From Bacteroidales bacterium (lineage in GTDB: Bacteria; Bacteroidota; Bacteroidia; Bacteroidales; B18-G4): a DNA stretch of 64,000 bases. Position numbers and translations under genes: made by a program. Within the stretch, counting starts at the first letter, position 1, and every line of letters starts with the position of its first letter. Where the stretch lies: positions 62,001 through 126,000 of the forward strand of contig JAGYMZ010000003.1 of the NCBI GenBank assembly GCA_018400295.1, given 5' to 3'. The notes beneath the pieces were generated by a model. The model was not told the origin of the DNA. It was given only the letters and a program-made list of their open reading frames with translations, and did not search any database. Positions 8,424 through 17,462 of this stretch are shown one piece after another.

Positions 8424-8454
8424 CAAATTTAATAAAAATGAAGTGTTTTCCAAA
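8424..8454 (-). promoter_or_regulatory. promoter of the coiled-coil/zapA group
   Basis: On the minus strand TTTG (8454-8451), exactly 19 bases, then TAAATTTG (8431-8424). This is a close match to the Bacteroidota consensus, with the start codon 32 bases downstream. Confidence 0.75.
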
Positions 8455-8549
8455 CAATTCATCACATATCATTTTTTTTAGAATAAAACCCGTGGGTTCC
8501 GGGGACATTTCAGGGATTTGGGTATAAATATAAAAAACAATGCCATGAG

Positions 8550-9845
8550 ATGAAAGAAGAATTCCTCCATTTCCTGTGGAAAAATATGGTTTTTAACGAA
8601 TTTTTACTGACAACACACGGCGATCCGCTGGTCATCATCAGGCCCGGAGAAGTCAATCACGATGCCGGGCCGGATTTCATCAACAGCCGGGTCAGGATTG
8701 GCAGCACGATATGGGCAGGTTTTGTGGAAATCCATGTATGTTCTTCCGACTGGTATAAGCACGGACATCAGTTTGATGAAAAGTATGACAACATTATCCT
8801 GCATGTTGTTTATCAAAATGATGAGGAAATATACCGTAGCAGCGGTGAGCCCATTCCCACCCTGGAACTCTTAACACATATAAACAAGGAGGTGTATCAG
8901 AAATATGCCGCCTTCCTGAAAAGCCGGGGGTGGATCCCCTGTGCCAACCTGATAAACAGGGTTGACACCACCGTCATTTCAGATTGGCTTGGCGAACTGG
9001 CAGAGAAAAGAATGCGCAAAAAAGCTGCCCGCATTGAAAAAACCCTGGTCCTGAACAATCAGGACTGGGAGCAGGCTACCTACCAATTGGTCGCTTCCGG
9101 ATTTGGCTTTAAGCTCAATACATTGCCCTTCGAGTTGCTCGCAAAATCCCTGCCCTGCCATTACCTGAAAAGACATAAAAACGATCCGGAGCAAACCGAG
9201 GCCCTGCTATTCGGACAGGCAGGCCTGTTGTCGGGGACCTTCAGGGAAAGCTACCCGAACATGCTGAAAAAAGAATACCTTCATTTAAAGCGATCCTATA
9301 ATCTGCATCCCATCCGGGGACATTTATGGAATTTTCTCAGATTAAGGCCTTCCAATTTCCCAACAATCCGGCTATCTCAATTTGCAAATCTGATCGTTCA
9401 GGCAAAATCCTTACATAAGGAAATACTCCGTATTACAAATACGAAAGAGATACACAGGTTCCTGGATATTCAATGTTCCCCTTATTGGGAATCGCACTAT
9501 ATGTTCGATGCCCCCTCCCGAAAAAAAAACAAAAAAATGGGCAGGCAAAGTATTGAACTGCTCACCATCAATACCATCATCCCAATACTTTATGCCTATG
9601 GTAAATTAAAAAATGTCCACGAATGCATAACCCAAAGCCGGATATTGCTGGCCGGACTTCCACCGGAAAAAAACAACATAACGCGGAAATTTGAGGAGGC
9701 CGGGGTCAGGGTTGGCAATGCTTCAGGATCACAGGGTTTGCTGTATCTTAAATCAGAATTTTGCGATCAGAAAAAATGCCTGGACTGTCCCATCGGGCAG
9801 TCTTTATGCTGCCCAGACCGTCAGGGCCCTCAACCTCCCGCTTAA
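8550..9845 (+). CDS. DUF2851 family protein
   Basis: The 431-residue protein matches DUF2851, a cytoplasmic family common in Bacteroidota and of unknown function. The N-terminal third holds the conserved part (GDPLVIIRPGEVNHDAGPDF, GSTIWAGFVEIHV, DWYKHGHQFDEKYDNIILHVVY), where conserved acidic, His and Lys residues suggest a nuclease-like core. That reading is my inference. The C terminus has a Cys cluster (CDQKKCLDCPIGQSLCC, about residues 408-424) that may bind a metal or Fe-S cluster. No signal peptide is seen. The gene ends 24 bases from the convergent antiporter gene. Confidence 0.85.
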   Translation: MKEEFLHFLWKNMVFNEFLLTTHGDPLVIIRPGEVNHDAGPDFINSRVRIGSTIWAGFVEIHVCSSDWYKHGHQFDEKYDNIILHVVYQNDEEIYRSSGEPIPTLELLTHINKEVYQKYAAFLKSRGWIPCANLINRVDTTVISDWLGELAEKRMRKKAARIEKTLVLNNQDWEQATYQLVASGFGFKLNTLPFELLAKSLPCHYLKRHKNDPEQTEALLFGQAGLLSGTFRESYPNMLKKEYLHLKRSYNLHPIRGHLWNFLRLRPSNFPTIRLSQFANLIVQAKSLHKEILRITNTKEIHRFLDIQCSPYWESHYMFDAPSRKKNKKMGRQSIELLTINTIIPILYAYGKLKNVHECITQSRILLAGLPPEKNNITRKFEEAGVRVGNASGSQGLLYLKSEFCDQKKCLDCPIGQSLCCPDRQGPQPPA

Positions 9846-9869
9846 GATCATCAGCAGGAGGCCCGGAAA

Positions 9870-11762
9870 TCAACCCATCAGTTTTTTTCGTGTATCATCG
9901 ATCGCCGCATCTGTTCCAAAAACGGTAAAATGGTCGCCCACCCTGATATGCGTGGTTCCATGCGGAATATACTTGTCGTGATCTCGTTCCACCAGGATGA
10001 TGGTACAGTTCTCATGGAAAGGAATATCCCTGATCTGCAGGCCATCCACCTCCTTTTTTGATACAACAATATCTTCCACGCTGTAATTATCAAAAGAATC
10101 CACCAAAGCACGATACGTTTTCGGGCGGATGATAAGGCTTTCCACTGTGGAAGCCAGGACCCGCCGTGCATCCATAACCTCTACGTCCAGGTTTCTTAAC
10201 ATACGTTCAGCCGATGAATCCCCGGACTTGGAAATGATCCGGTCGTGCTGGCATTCCTGTCGCAACAACCGGCAAATTTCAACATTTAAGCGATCGGATC
10301 CGGTTTCCACCACCACATAATCTGAGGGTTTCAATCGCAATTTCCTGTATATCCCGGCATCCATTCCATCCCCCTTCAGAACCGGAAGCCCTTTCCCTTT
10401 CATTTCCTGAAAACGGGCCGGTTCTTTTTCTATGATCACTGCATTTCTGCCCTGCATTTTTAACCGGCGGGCCAGAAGAACGCCGGTGCTGCTGCCCCCC
10501 ACAATAATCGTTTTTTCACCCGCGTAAGGCTGATCGGGTTTAATGCTGCTGTATAACAAGGGGGAAAACAGACAGGTTACCACAGCCAACAGAATAAAGC
10601 TGGCATTGATGCCCGGGCTGATCACACCCAACTCCAAACCTATGGCCGCAGCAGCAATAATCAGGCTCAGGCGGGATGACATCAGGAAACCACCCGCTAT
10701 GGCTTTCCTGACACCGAAAAGCCTGGCCCATAAAATGGATGGCAACACCTTGACGGCAAACATGACAAGCAACAAAACCAATAAAAAAGGCATCAGGGAA
10801 CGGTCGAATTCTGCAAAAGCCGATGCATCAAACTTAACCCCCACCATGATAAAAAAGACCGGAATGAAAAAACCAAAACCCATGCTGTCCAGCTTGATCA
10901 TAAGCAGGGAACGGTCTTTATGGAGGAAAAACGAGAGCAGCAAACCACTCAGGAAGGCACCGAGCAAGACCACTTCCTTGCCCAGGTATTGAGAGATCAC
11001 CACAAAGATCAGGATCAGCAGCAGGGTGCCGCGGGTACTGATCTGTGAAGCCGCATGGGCCAACTGAAAGGATATCCGGCGGAAAAACAGAAAATTCAAC
11101 CTCCTTCCGGCAAGATAAAAAACATAAAAAGCCAGGAAAAGACCAATAATGAACATTATCTCGATCCGGAACCCATTCTTGATGATAAAAGCTGTGAAAG
11201 TGAATAGTATGATGCTTACAATATCCGCAATCGCCGCAGCCATGATGAGCATTTGTCCGAACTGTGTCGTGGTTTCACTCCGCGATTTCAACACCGGAAA
11301 GATGATGCCCACAGAGGTCGTGACCATGATCAATGAGAAATACCAAACATCCTGCAGATCCACGATCGCATCCACAGCAACAGCGCCCAGGCAGGAAAGT
11401 CCCAGGGTTAGCATAAAATACGCCCCCCCTACCAACAAAGGATTGCTGAGAAAATGCACGAAGCTGATCCTTCTCCTGGGAATGGCAAACATAATTTTGT
11501 CAACATCAATCTCCAGTCCGCTGAGAAACATAAGGAACACAAATCCGGTAAAAGCAAGGAAATCCAGAATGCGAACAGTTTCAGAAGATGCAGCCTCCAG
11601 AAAAAAATGCCCCGCAATATACCCTGCAATGATCTCGATAATGACCGAAGGGATGCGTTGCAACCCCGCAGAAGACATCAGCAGTGGAACGAACCAGGCG
11701 ATAGCAATAACAATGAGCAACGGAAAATAATCAAAGTCGAAGGAAATGCTGAGTACGGTCAT
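9870..11762 (-). CDS. CPA2-type monovalent cation:proton antiporter with TrkA domains
   Basis: The 630-residue inner-membrane protein has about 12 hydrophobic segments over residues 1-395, as in KefB/Kch-type CPA2 exchangers. A cytoplasmic NAD-binding TrkA-N (RCK) domain follows from about residue 405 (KTIIVGGSSTGVLLARRL, with the acidic VIIEKE end of the second strand). A TrkA-C domain closes the protein (about 545-630, VDGLQIRDIPFHENCTIILVERD). The family exchanges K+ or Na+ for H+ in pH and ion homeostasis; the ion here is unknown. The Rossmann loop reads GGSSTG rather than GxGxxG, so nucleotide binding may differ slightly. Confidence 0.9.
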   Translation of the reverse strand: MTVLSISFDFDYFPLLIVIAIAWFVPLLMSSAGLQRIPSVIIEIIAGYIAGHFFLEAASSETVRILDFLAFTGFVFLMFLSGLEIDVDKIMFAIPRRRISFVHFLSNPLLVGGAYFMLTLGLSCLGAVAVDAIVDLQDVWYFSLIMVTTSVGIIFPVLKSRSETTTQFGQMLIMAAAIADIVSIILFTFTAFIIKNGFRIEIMFIIGLFLAFYVFYLAGRRLNFLFFRRISFQLAHAASQISTRGTLLLILIFVVISQYLGKEVVLLGAFLSGLLLSFFLHKDRSLLMIKLDSMGFGFFIPVFFIMVGVKFDASAFAEFDRSLMPFLLVLLLVMFAVKVLPSILWARLFGVRKAIAGGFLMSSRLSLIIAAAAIGLELGVISPGINASFILLAVVTCLFSPLLYSSIKPDQPYAGEKTIIVGGSSTGVLLARRLKMQGRNAVIIEKEPARFQEMKGKGLPVLKGDGMDAGIYRKLRLKPSDYVVVETGSDRLNVEICRLLRQECQHDRIISKSGDSSAERMLRNLDVEVMDARRVLASTVESLIIRPKTYRALVDSFDNYSVEDIVVSKKEVDGLQIRDIPFHENCTIILVERDHDKYIPHGTTHIRVGDHFTVFGTDAAIDDTRKKLMG

Positions 11763-11829
11763 TTGCGCTTTTTATTCATTATTTTCATTTTACAAGTTAC
11801 AAAAAAAAATATTTTTTTTTGAGGGATGG

Positions 11830-11860
11830 TTTGAAAATGTAATTTTTTTTATCAAATTTG
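11830..11860 (+). promoter_or_regulatory. promoter upstream of the AGCS transporter leader
   Basis: TTTG (11830-11833), exactly 19 bases, then CAAATTTG (11853-11860), one mismatch from TAnnTTTG. Transcription would start at about 11865-11868, nearly on the ATG of the short frame at 11867, which leaves a leader of about 185 bases before the AGCS gene. Confidence 0.65.
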
Positions 11861-11866
11861 CTTCGT

Positions 11867-12040
11867 ATGAAAAAATCCAACCCTTTTATTGTCGTACTTT
11901 CGAATCGCTGGAGTAAGTATGAACTATTCATGAAGCACCGGAAATATGATGTTTCGGATACGGATTATGATCTGACGGTCATTAGCTCCCTGAGCGGGGA
12001 TGAGTTTAATGACAGCACAAAGGAAAACATGATCAACTAA
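11867..12040 (+). CDS. possible 57-residue leader or small protein
   Basis: A short frame begins MKKSNPFIVVLSNRW six bases after the -7 box and ends 9 bases before the AGCS symporter ATG. The product is hydrophilic, rich in Asp, Ser and Lys, with no membrane segment or family I recognise. If translated it would be from a leaderless or near-leaderless message. It could be a real small protein, a leader peptide tuning the symporter gene, or chance coding in a 5' untranslated region. An alternative GTG/ATG nine bases earlier (11858) would lie before the predicted transcription start. Confidence 0.4.
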   Translation: MKKSNPFIVVLSNRWSKYELFMKHRKYDVSDTDYDLTVISSLSGDEFNDSTKENMIN

Positions 12041-12049
12041 GCGGATACC

Positions 12050-13447
12050 ATGCACCCAGTCCTTGAATTCGTTGACCGGATGATCCTGACCTATAATAAT
12101 TATGTCGGTGGTTATGCGGTTCTGCTCTTTCTGATACCTACCGGAATATACTTTATCATCAAGCTCAAATTTCTCAACGTCACACGGTTGGGGCATTCCA
12201 TTCGCATTGTTGCGGGCAAATTTGATAAAGCAGGTGACAAAGGGGATGTAAACCATTTCAAGGCCCTCACAACTGCTCTTTCAGCCACGGTCGGCACAGG
12301 AAATATCGTAGGAGTGGCGCTTGCCATTTACCTCGGTGGACCGGGTGCTGTTTTCTGGATGTGGATCACCGGTTTCCTGGGTATGATCCTGAAATATACG
12401 GAATGTACCCTTTCCCACAAATACAGAAAGTTTAACTCGGACGGATCGGTTTCGGGAGGGCCCATGTATTACATGGAACATGGACTGAAAAAAAAACTGG
12501 GCAAATATGCCAAAATCCTGGCAGTGGTCTTTGCCATAGCCACGGTATTATGCAGTCTGGGTACCGGCAACATGGCCCAGTCTAACTCCATGACAGATGC
12601 CCTGAACACGAGCTACCACATTCCAGTCTGGTTATCCGGTATCATCATTACATCCCTGGTGCTGATGGTCATTGTAGGCGGTATCAAACGCATTGCTGAA
12701 GTGACCTCCAGACTTGTGCCCTTTATGGCCGTCGTTTATTTTATCAGTGCCCTGGCGGTGATCATCACGATGCATGATCAGATCCCGGATGCCTTCGCCA
12801 TGATCGTTACGGACGCCTTCACGGGAACGGCCGCCGCAGGAGGATTCGTAGGTTCAACCTTTTTCATCACCATGATCTGGGGTATCAGGCGGGGGCTTTT
12901 CTCCAATGAAGCGGGACAGGGTTCGGCACCGATCGCACACGCAGCAGCCAGAACAGAATATCCGGCACGGGAGGGGCTGGTCGCCTCCCTGGAACCCCTG
13001 GTTGACACGCTGATCATATGCACCCTCACGGCGTTGATGATCATCCTGACGGGTGCCTGGAAAACCGGTATCAAGGGCGTCGGAATGACTGTATATGCCA
13101 TGGAGGTCGGACTGTCCAGGTTTGGCATACATTGGATGGGGCAACACATCATTGCCCTGGGACTGATGATGTTTGCCTTTTCAACAATTATAAGCTGGTC
13201 ATATTATGGCACCCGGGCAGCCAATTATCTCCTGGGTGAGAAATACATCAAACCTTACCGGTACCTGTATTCGCTTTTCGTTTTTCTGGGTTGTATCTGG
13301 GGCATCGACCTGGTCTGGCATTTCGTTGACATGGTCATCACCTTCATGACCATTCCCAACCTCATCGCCCTGATACTGCTCACACCTGTCGTCGTCCGCG
13401 AAACACGAATGTATTTTTCCGAAATGCACAAACTTAAAAAACGGTGA
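12050..13447 (+). CDS. alanine/glycine:cation symporter (AGCS family), first copy
   Basis: The 465-residue membrane protein fits the AGCS family (AgcS/DagA/YaaJ), which imports alanine or glycine with Na+ or H+. Conserved stretches include HFKALTTALSATVGTGNIVGVALAI (about 64-88), GGPGAVFWMWITGFLGMILKYTEC, and GLFSNEAGQGSAPIAHAAA (about 281-299). About ten or eleven hydrophobic segments are visible and the length is normal. It overlaps or abuts the second AGCS gene at 13444-13453, so the two are expressed together. Cation choice is not visible here; Na+ is common in the family. Confidence 0.94.
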   Translation: MHPVLEFVDRMILTYNNYVGGYAVLLFLIPTGIYFIIKLKFLNVTRLGHSIRIVAGKFDKAGDKGDVNHFKALTTALSATVGTGNIVGVALAIYLGGPGAVFWMWITGFLGMILKYTECTLSHKYRKFNSDGSVSGGPMYYMEHGLKKKLGKYAKILAVVFAIATVLCSLGTGNMAQSNSMTDALNTSYHIPVWLSGIIITSLVLMVIVGGIKRIAEVTSRLVPFMAVVYFISALAVIITMHDQIPDAFAMIVTDAFTGTAAAGGFVGSTFFITMIWGIRRGLFSNEAGQGSAPIAHAAARTEYPAREGLVASLEPLVDTLIICTLTALMIILTGAWKTGIKGVGMTVYAMEVGLSRFGIHWMGQHIIALGLMMFAFSTIISWSYYGTRAANYLLGEKYIKPYRYLYSLFVFLGCIWGIDLVWHFVDMVITFMTIPNLIALILLTPVVVRETRMYFSEMHKLKKR

Positions 13448-13452
13448 TCCAA

Positions 13453-15117
13453 ATGCGGGCCCAACCCGGGATATTTCTCATCGTATGGATGCTGATCCTT
13501 GCCCCCGTTGTTTTTGCCCGGGCAGCAACCCCCTGCGCCGTTGCACAGCAGGATGCCCCCGATACCATACCCACAGGCCCGCAGGAAGAAAAAACCATCA
13601 GTCAACATATTGATGAGGTCTTCACCCCTTTTGTAGACGTACTGGGAAAAATATTGTTCTGGGACCCTTTCTCCGCATCGGGCCTGTATGATCCGGCCGT
13701 GTACGGTGAAGATGATCAGCCGGTCCTTAACGAAGAAGGCGAACCGGTGCAGGCACCCCTGAAACTGATCGTGATCTGGCTGATCGTTGGCGGACTTTTC
13801 TTTACGGTTTTTATGCGGTTCATTAACATACGCGGGTTCGGGCATTCCATTGCCCTTATCCGGGGAAAATATGATAAAAAAGGAAGCGGTGGTGAAATTT
13901 CACATTTTCAAGCCCTTACCACAGCGCTCTCGGCTACGGTCGGACTGGGAAATATTGCGGGGGTGGCCCTGGCTATTTCAATTGGAGGACCGGGCGCTAC
14001 CTTATGGATGATCCTTGCAGGCTTCCTGGGCATGTCTTCTAAATTCACCGAATGCGTCCTGGGCGTCAAATACCGGAAAATAGACAAAAAAGGCCGTGTT
14101 TCGGGCGGCGCTATGTATTACCTCAGGGACGGGCTCAAAAAAAGAAAGCTGGCGCTGCCCGGCTACCTGCTGGCGGCACTCTTTGCTGTGCTCGTCATAG
14201 GTGGATCCTTCGGTGGGGGTAATATGCTGCAGGCAAACCAGGCCTTCGGGCAATTTGCAACTTTTTTCCCAAAGACCAGCGATCACGGATTCTGGTACGG
14301 ACTTGTGATGGCCACTTTTGTGGGAATGGTGATCATCGGGGGCATCCGGAGCATCGCAAAGGTTACATCCCGCATCGTGCCTTTTATGGCTTTATTGTAT
14401 GTCGCCACCGCTATGGTCATCATCCTGATGAACATTTCATATACCGGCGAGGCCTTTATGCTGATCATACGCGGGGCCTTTACCCCGGACGCTATGAAGG
14501 GCGGATTTTTGGGGGTCCTCGTATTCGGGTTCCAGAGGGGTGCCTTCTCTAACGAAGCGGGCGTGGGTTCCGCTTCTATAGCACATGCCGCAGCCCGGAC
14601 CAATGAGCCTGTAAGTGAAGGCATTGTTGCATTGCTGGAACCTTTCGTGGATACCATCGTTGTATGTACCATGACGGCCCTGGTGATCATTTTTACCGGC
14701 CTGCACGACGGATCAACAGGGCTTGAGGGGGTTCAGCTAACATCCGCCGCCTTCGGGTCGGTGTTTGACTGGTTCCCTTACCTGCTGCTGGTTGCTGTTT
14801 CCCTTTTTGCCTTTTCCACCATGATATCCTGGTCGTACTACGGACAAAAAGGATTTGATTATTTATTCGGAGGGATCAGTGAAAAGCTGTTTGGAACGAG
14901 AAAGGTCACGGATACGATTTACCGCCTCATGTTCCTTTCATGTATCGTCATCGGGGCCTCATCCAATCTACTGACTGTCATGGATTTTTCCGATATGATG
15001 GTATTGTGCATGGCCTTCCCCAATGTGATCGGACTGATCATCCTGGCCCCGGAAGTAAAACGGGACCTGAAAAATTACCGGGAACGACTGAAAAGCAAAG
15101 AGATCAAAAAGAATTAG
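13453..15117 (+). CDS. alanine/glycine:cation symporter (AGCS family), second copy with N-terminal extension
   Basis: About 554 residues. The AGCS core (HFQALTTALSATVGLGNIAGVALAI, GAFSNEAGVGSASIAHAAA) is preceded by about 95 extra residues. These are a signal-like hydrophobic helix (IFLIVWMLILAPVVFARA), an Ala/Cys/Asp-rich linker, a HIDEVFTPFVDVLGKILFWD segment resembling the usual N terminus, and an acidic stretch (YGEDDQPVLNEEGEPVQ) before the next helix. Such longer AGCS proteins occur in Bacteroidota. A GTG at 13444 overlaps the stop of the first copy by 4 bases; ATG 13453 gives a better signal peptide. The two copies are clearly divergent paralogues rather than a fresh duplication. Confidence 0.92.
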   Translation: MRAQPGIFLIVWMLILAPVVFARAATPCAVAQQDAPDTIPTGPQEEKTISQHIDEVFTPFVDVLGKILFWDPFSASGLYDPAVYGEDDQPVLNEEGEPVQAPLKLIVIWLIVGGLFFTVFMRFINIRGFGHSIALIRGKYDKKGSGGEISHFQALTTALSATVGLGNIAGVALAISIGGPGATLWMILAGFLGMSSKFTECVLGVKYRKIDKKGRVSGGAMYYLRDGLKKRKLALPGYLLAALFAVLVIGGSFGGGNMLQANQAFGQFATFFPKTSDHGFWYGLVMATFVGMVIIGGIRSIAKVTSRIVPFMALLYVATAMVIILMNISYTGEAFMLIIRGAFTPDAMKGGFLGVLVFGFQRGAFSNEAGVGSASIAHAAARTNEPVSEGIVALLEPFVDTIVVCTMTALVIIFTGLHDGSTGLEGVQLTSAAFGSVFDWFPYLLLVAVSLFAFSTMISWSYYGQKGFDYLFGGISEKLFGTRKVTDTIYRLMFLSCIVIGASSNLLTVMDFSDMMVLCMAFPNVIGLIILAPEVKRDLKNYRERLKSKEIKKN

Positions 15118-15287
15118 CAAACAGCTCCCGGTCTTCCCTTCGATCGGCCGCCCGCCAGTGCCCCGGCAAAGCCGCATCATCCATCAACCCGCTGCAGCGT
15201 CATTTCGACACTTTCCTGCAATAGCAATGTCAATAATTTTTTCTTATTATTGCATGATCATACATGCAACAAACCAAATGAGTCCCC

Positions 15288-16649
15288 ATGGCAAAATTCG
15301 ACTTTTCCAACCGCGACAGTTTTGGTTCCAAAATAGGCATCATTGCTGCCGCTGCCGGCTCAGCAATAGGCCTGGGCAACATCTGGCGCTTTCCTTATGT
15401 TGCCGGTGAAAACGGTGGTGGAGCCTTTTTGGTGATCTATCTCGCCTTCATCATCGTCATCGGGATACCGGTAATGCTTTCCGAATTTACCATCGGACGA
15501 AGGGCCCAGCGAAACCCATTCGGGGCTTTCCGCCTGCTGAAACCGGGGCAGCCGTGGTACCTCATTGGTTTAATGGGCATTGCAGCCGCTTTTTTCATCC
15601 TTGCCTTCTACAGCACCATCGCCGGATGGACGCTGGAATACCTTTACCAATCCATTGCCAATGGTTTTAGCGGGAAAAGTCCGGAAGAACTCACCGCCAT
15701 GTTCAATTCCTTCCAGGCAAGTGGCATATGGCCGGTAATATGGCAGGTGATCTTCATGTTCTTCACCGCCTTCATCATTTACCGGGGGGTTCGCAATGGA
15801 ATTGAAAAATACGCCAAAATACTCATGCCCCTGCTGCTTGTGCTGATCATCATTATTTGCATCCGGTCGGTCACATTGCCGGGGGCTGTCGACGGATTGA
15901 ATTTCCTGTTCAGGCCGGATTTTTCCAAAATAACCCCCAAGATCATCCTGGAAGCCCTCGGCCAGGCCTTCTTTTCCCTGAGCATCGGTATGGGTACGCT
16001 TATCACCTATGGCTCCTACATTGGCAAAAAGGACAACCTGAACAACACAGCCATTTCAGTAACGGCCGCCGATACATTTATTGCCATCCTGGCAGGCATA
16101 GCCATATTCCCGGCCGTTTTTGCATTCAACATCAATCCGGCAGAAGGGGAATCCCTGGTATTCATTACGCTACCCAATATTTTCCAGCAAATGCCGGGCG
16201 GATATTTCTGGGGATTGCTCTTTTTCCTTCTGCTTGTGATCGCGGCACTCACTTCCACCATTTCCGTACTGGAAGTTGTGGTCGCTTTCTTTTCTGAAGA
16301 ACTGAACATCAACAGAAAAACCGCCACCATCATCGCAGCCATTGCCATCACCATATTGGGGGTTTGCTGCACTTTGTCGCAAGGCCCCCTGCAAAACCCG
16401 CTGATCGGGGATAAGGAGCTTTTCGGGGTTCTGGAATGGACCTCGGCAAATTTGCTGCTTCCCCTCGGGGGGTTCTTCATTGTGATCTTTGTCGGCTGGT
16501 TCCTGGGCAAAAATAATGTGAGGGATGAAGTTTCCAACAGCGGTAAATACCGGGTGAGGTTTTTCAGCTTTTTCATGGTGATCGTGCGCATCCTCGCCCC
16601 GGTGGCCATTGCGCTGGTATTCCTTTACCAGCTGGGCATCCTGGGATAG
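15288..16649 (+). CDS. sodium-dependent transporter (neurotransmitter:sodium symporter family)
   Basis: The 453-residue protein matches prokaryotic NSS transporters such as LeuT, TnaT and MhsT, with the LeuT fold of 11-12 membrane helices. The first helix carries the family motif GSAIGLGNIWRFPYVAGENGGG with its unwound Na+/substrate site. Helix 6 (SLSIGMGTLITYGSY) and helix 8 (ALTSTISVLEVVVAF) are also recognisable. Substrates of bacterial members are amino acids such as tryptophan, leucine, tyrosine or alanine; the choice here is unknown. It follows the AGCS pair after 170 bases in which I see no clear promoter beyond a weak TATTATTG at 15245. Confidence 0.94.
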   Translation: MAKFDFSNRDSFGSKIGIIAAAAGSAIGLGNIWRFPYVAGENGGGAFLVIYLAFIIVIGIPVMLSEFTIGRRAQRNPFGAFRLLKPGQPWYLIGLMGIAAAFFILAFYSTIAGWTLEYLYQSIANGFSGKSPEELTAMFNSFQASGIWPVIWQVIFMFFTAFIIYRGVRNGIEKYAKILMPLLLVLIIIICIRSVTLPGAVDGLNFLFRPDFSKITPKIILEALGQAFFSLSIGMGTLITYGSYIGKKDNLNNTAISVTAADTFIAILAGIAIFPAVFAFNINPAEGESLVFITLPNIFQQMPGGYFWGLLFFLLLVIAALTSTISVLEVVVAFFSEELNINRKTATIIAAIAITILGVCCTLSQGPLQNPLIGDKELFGVLEWTSANLLLPLGGFFIVIFVGWFLGKNNVRDEVSNSGKYRVRFFSFFMVIVRILAPVAIALVFLYQLGILG

Positions 16650-16760
16650 GACACCCTGACAGACCACCCGGTGGGAACAAATTGCCTTTTCCGGTATAAA
16701 TATATGCACCCATAGTCAAAAGGAAAAAACACCACATTCAGGAAATCTGACTTTTTGATC

Positions 16761-17453
16761 ATGTCCGGCAGAAGCAATAACATAAAGGGGTATTTCACCT
16801 TTTCCCGGCGGGAATTGCGGGGCATCCTGGTACTGGTCCTGATCCTGATGGCATTAACACTTTACAACCTGTACATTCCCGCCATGGTCGAATGCCTTCC
16901 GCCCGACCACTCCGGCTTCCAGGATCAAATCCATTCTTTTATGCAACAGCAAACCCGGATAAACGACTCCATGGATTCGGCCAGAAATGCCAGAAAAAAC
17001 AGGTTCCACAGCAGGAAAATCAAAACGGCCTGGCAAGCAACCAAACCCACCGCCGGCCATATAGTGGAACTGAACGCTGCCGATAGTGCAAAACTGACGG
17101 AGATCCGGGGGATCGGACCGGTATTTGCCTCGCGCATCCTGAAATACAGAGCGTTGCTTGGCGGCTTTTATTGCCGGGAGCAATTGCAGGAAGTGTACGG
17201 CATCGACAGCAGCCGGTACGCGCATATTGCCACACAGGTCAACGTGGATACCACCCTCCTGCGGAAGATCAGGCTGGATTCCGTAACCTTTAAAAATTTG
17301 CTCAGGCACCCTTATCTGGAATATGAGGACGTCAAGGCCATATTTAACCGGGACACAAAAGCATTAAAAACGCTCACAAGGCAGGATTTTATGAAAATAA
17401 AAGGAATAAAGAAGCAAACGGCAAAAAAAATTTTGCCATATTTGGCCTTGTAA
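16761..17453 (+). CDS. membrane-anchored helix-hairpin-helix protein (ComEA-like)
   Basis: The protein of about 230 residues starts MSGRSNNIKGYFTFSRRELRGI and has one membrane helix (about 23-43), a basic/Ser-rich linker and two helix-hairpin-helix regions. The first (about 100-140: VELNAADSAKLTEIRGIGPVFASRILKYR) is the ComEA-type DNA-binding motif. The second (about 200-228: FMKIKGIKKQTAKKILPYL) is shorter. ComEA binds incoming DNA during natural transformation, but similar Bacteroidota proteins are widespread and not tied to competence genes, so the role is open. A start two codons earlier (16755) is possible. The next gene begins 9 bases downstream. Confidence 0.8.
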   Translation: MSGRSNNIKGYFTFSRRELRGILVLVLILMALTLYNLYIPAMVECLPPDHSGFQDQIHSFMQQQTRINDSMDSARNARKNRFHSRKIKTAWQATKPTAGHIVELNAADSAKLTEIRGIGPVFASRILKYRALLGGFYCREQLQEVYGIDSSRYAHIATQVNVDTTLLRKIRLDSVTFKNLLRHPYLEYEDVKAIFNRDTKALKTLTRQDFMKIKGIKKQTAKKILPYLAL

Positions 17454-17462
17454 TACGTTGCC

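Noticed and set aside
15118-15287. Regulatory RNA or promoter before the NSS transporter
   Set aside because: Only a weak TATTATTG at 15245 and no stable hairpin with a T run. Not enough to call.
16650-16760. Terminator after the NSS gene
   Set aside because: CCACCCGGTGG near 16665 is a small palindrome with no T run.
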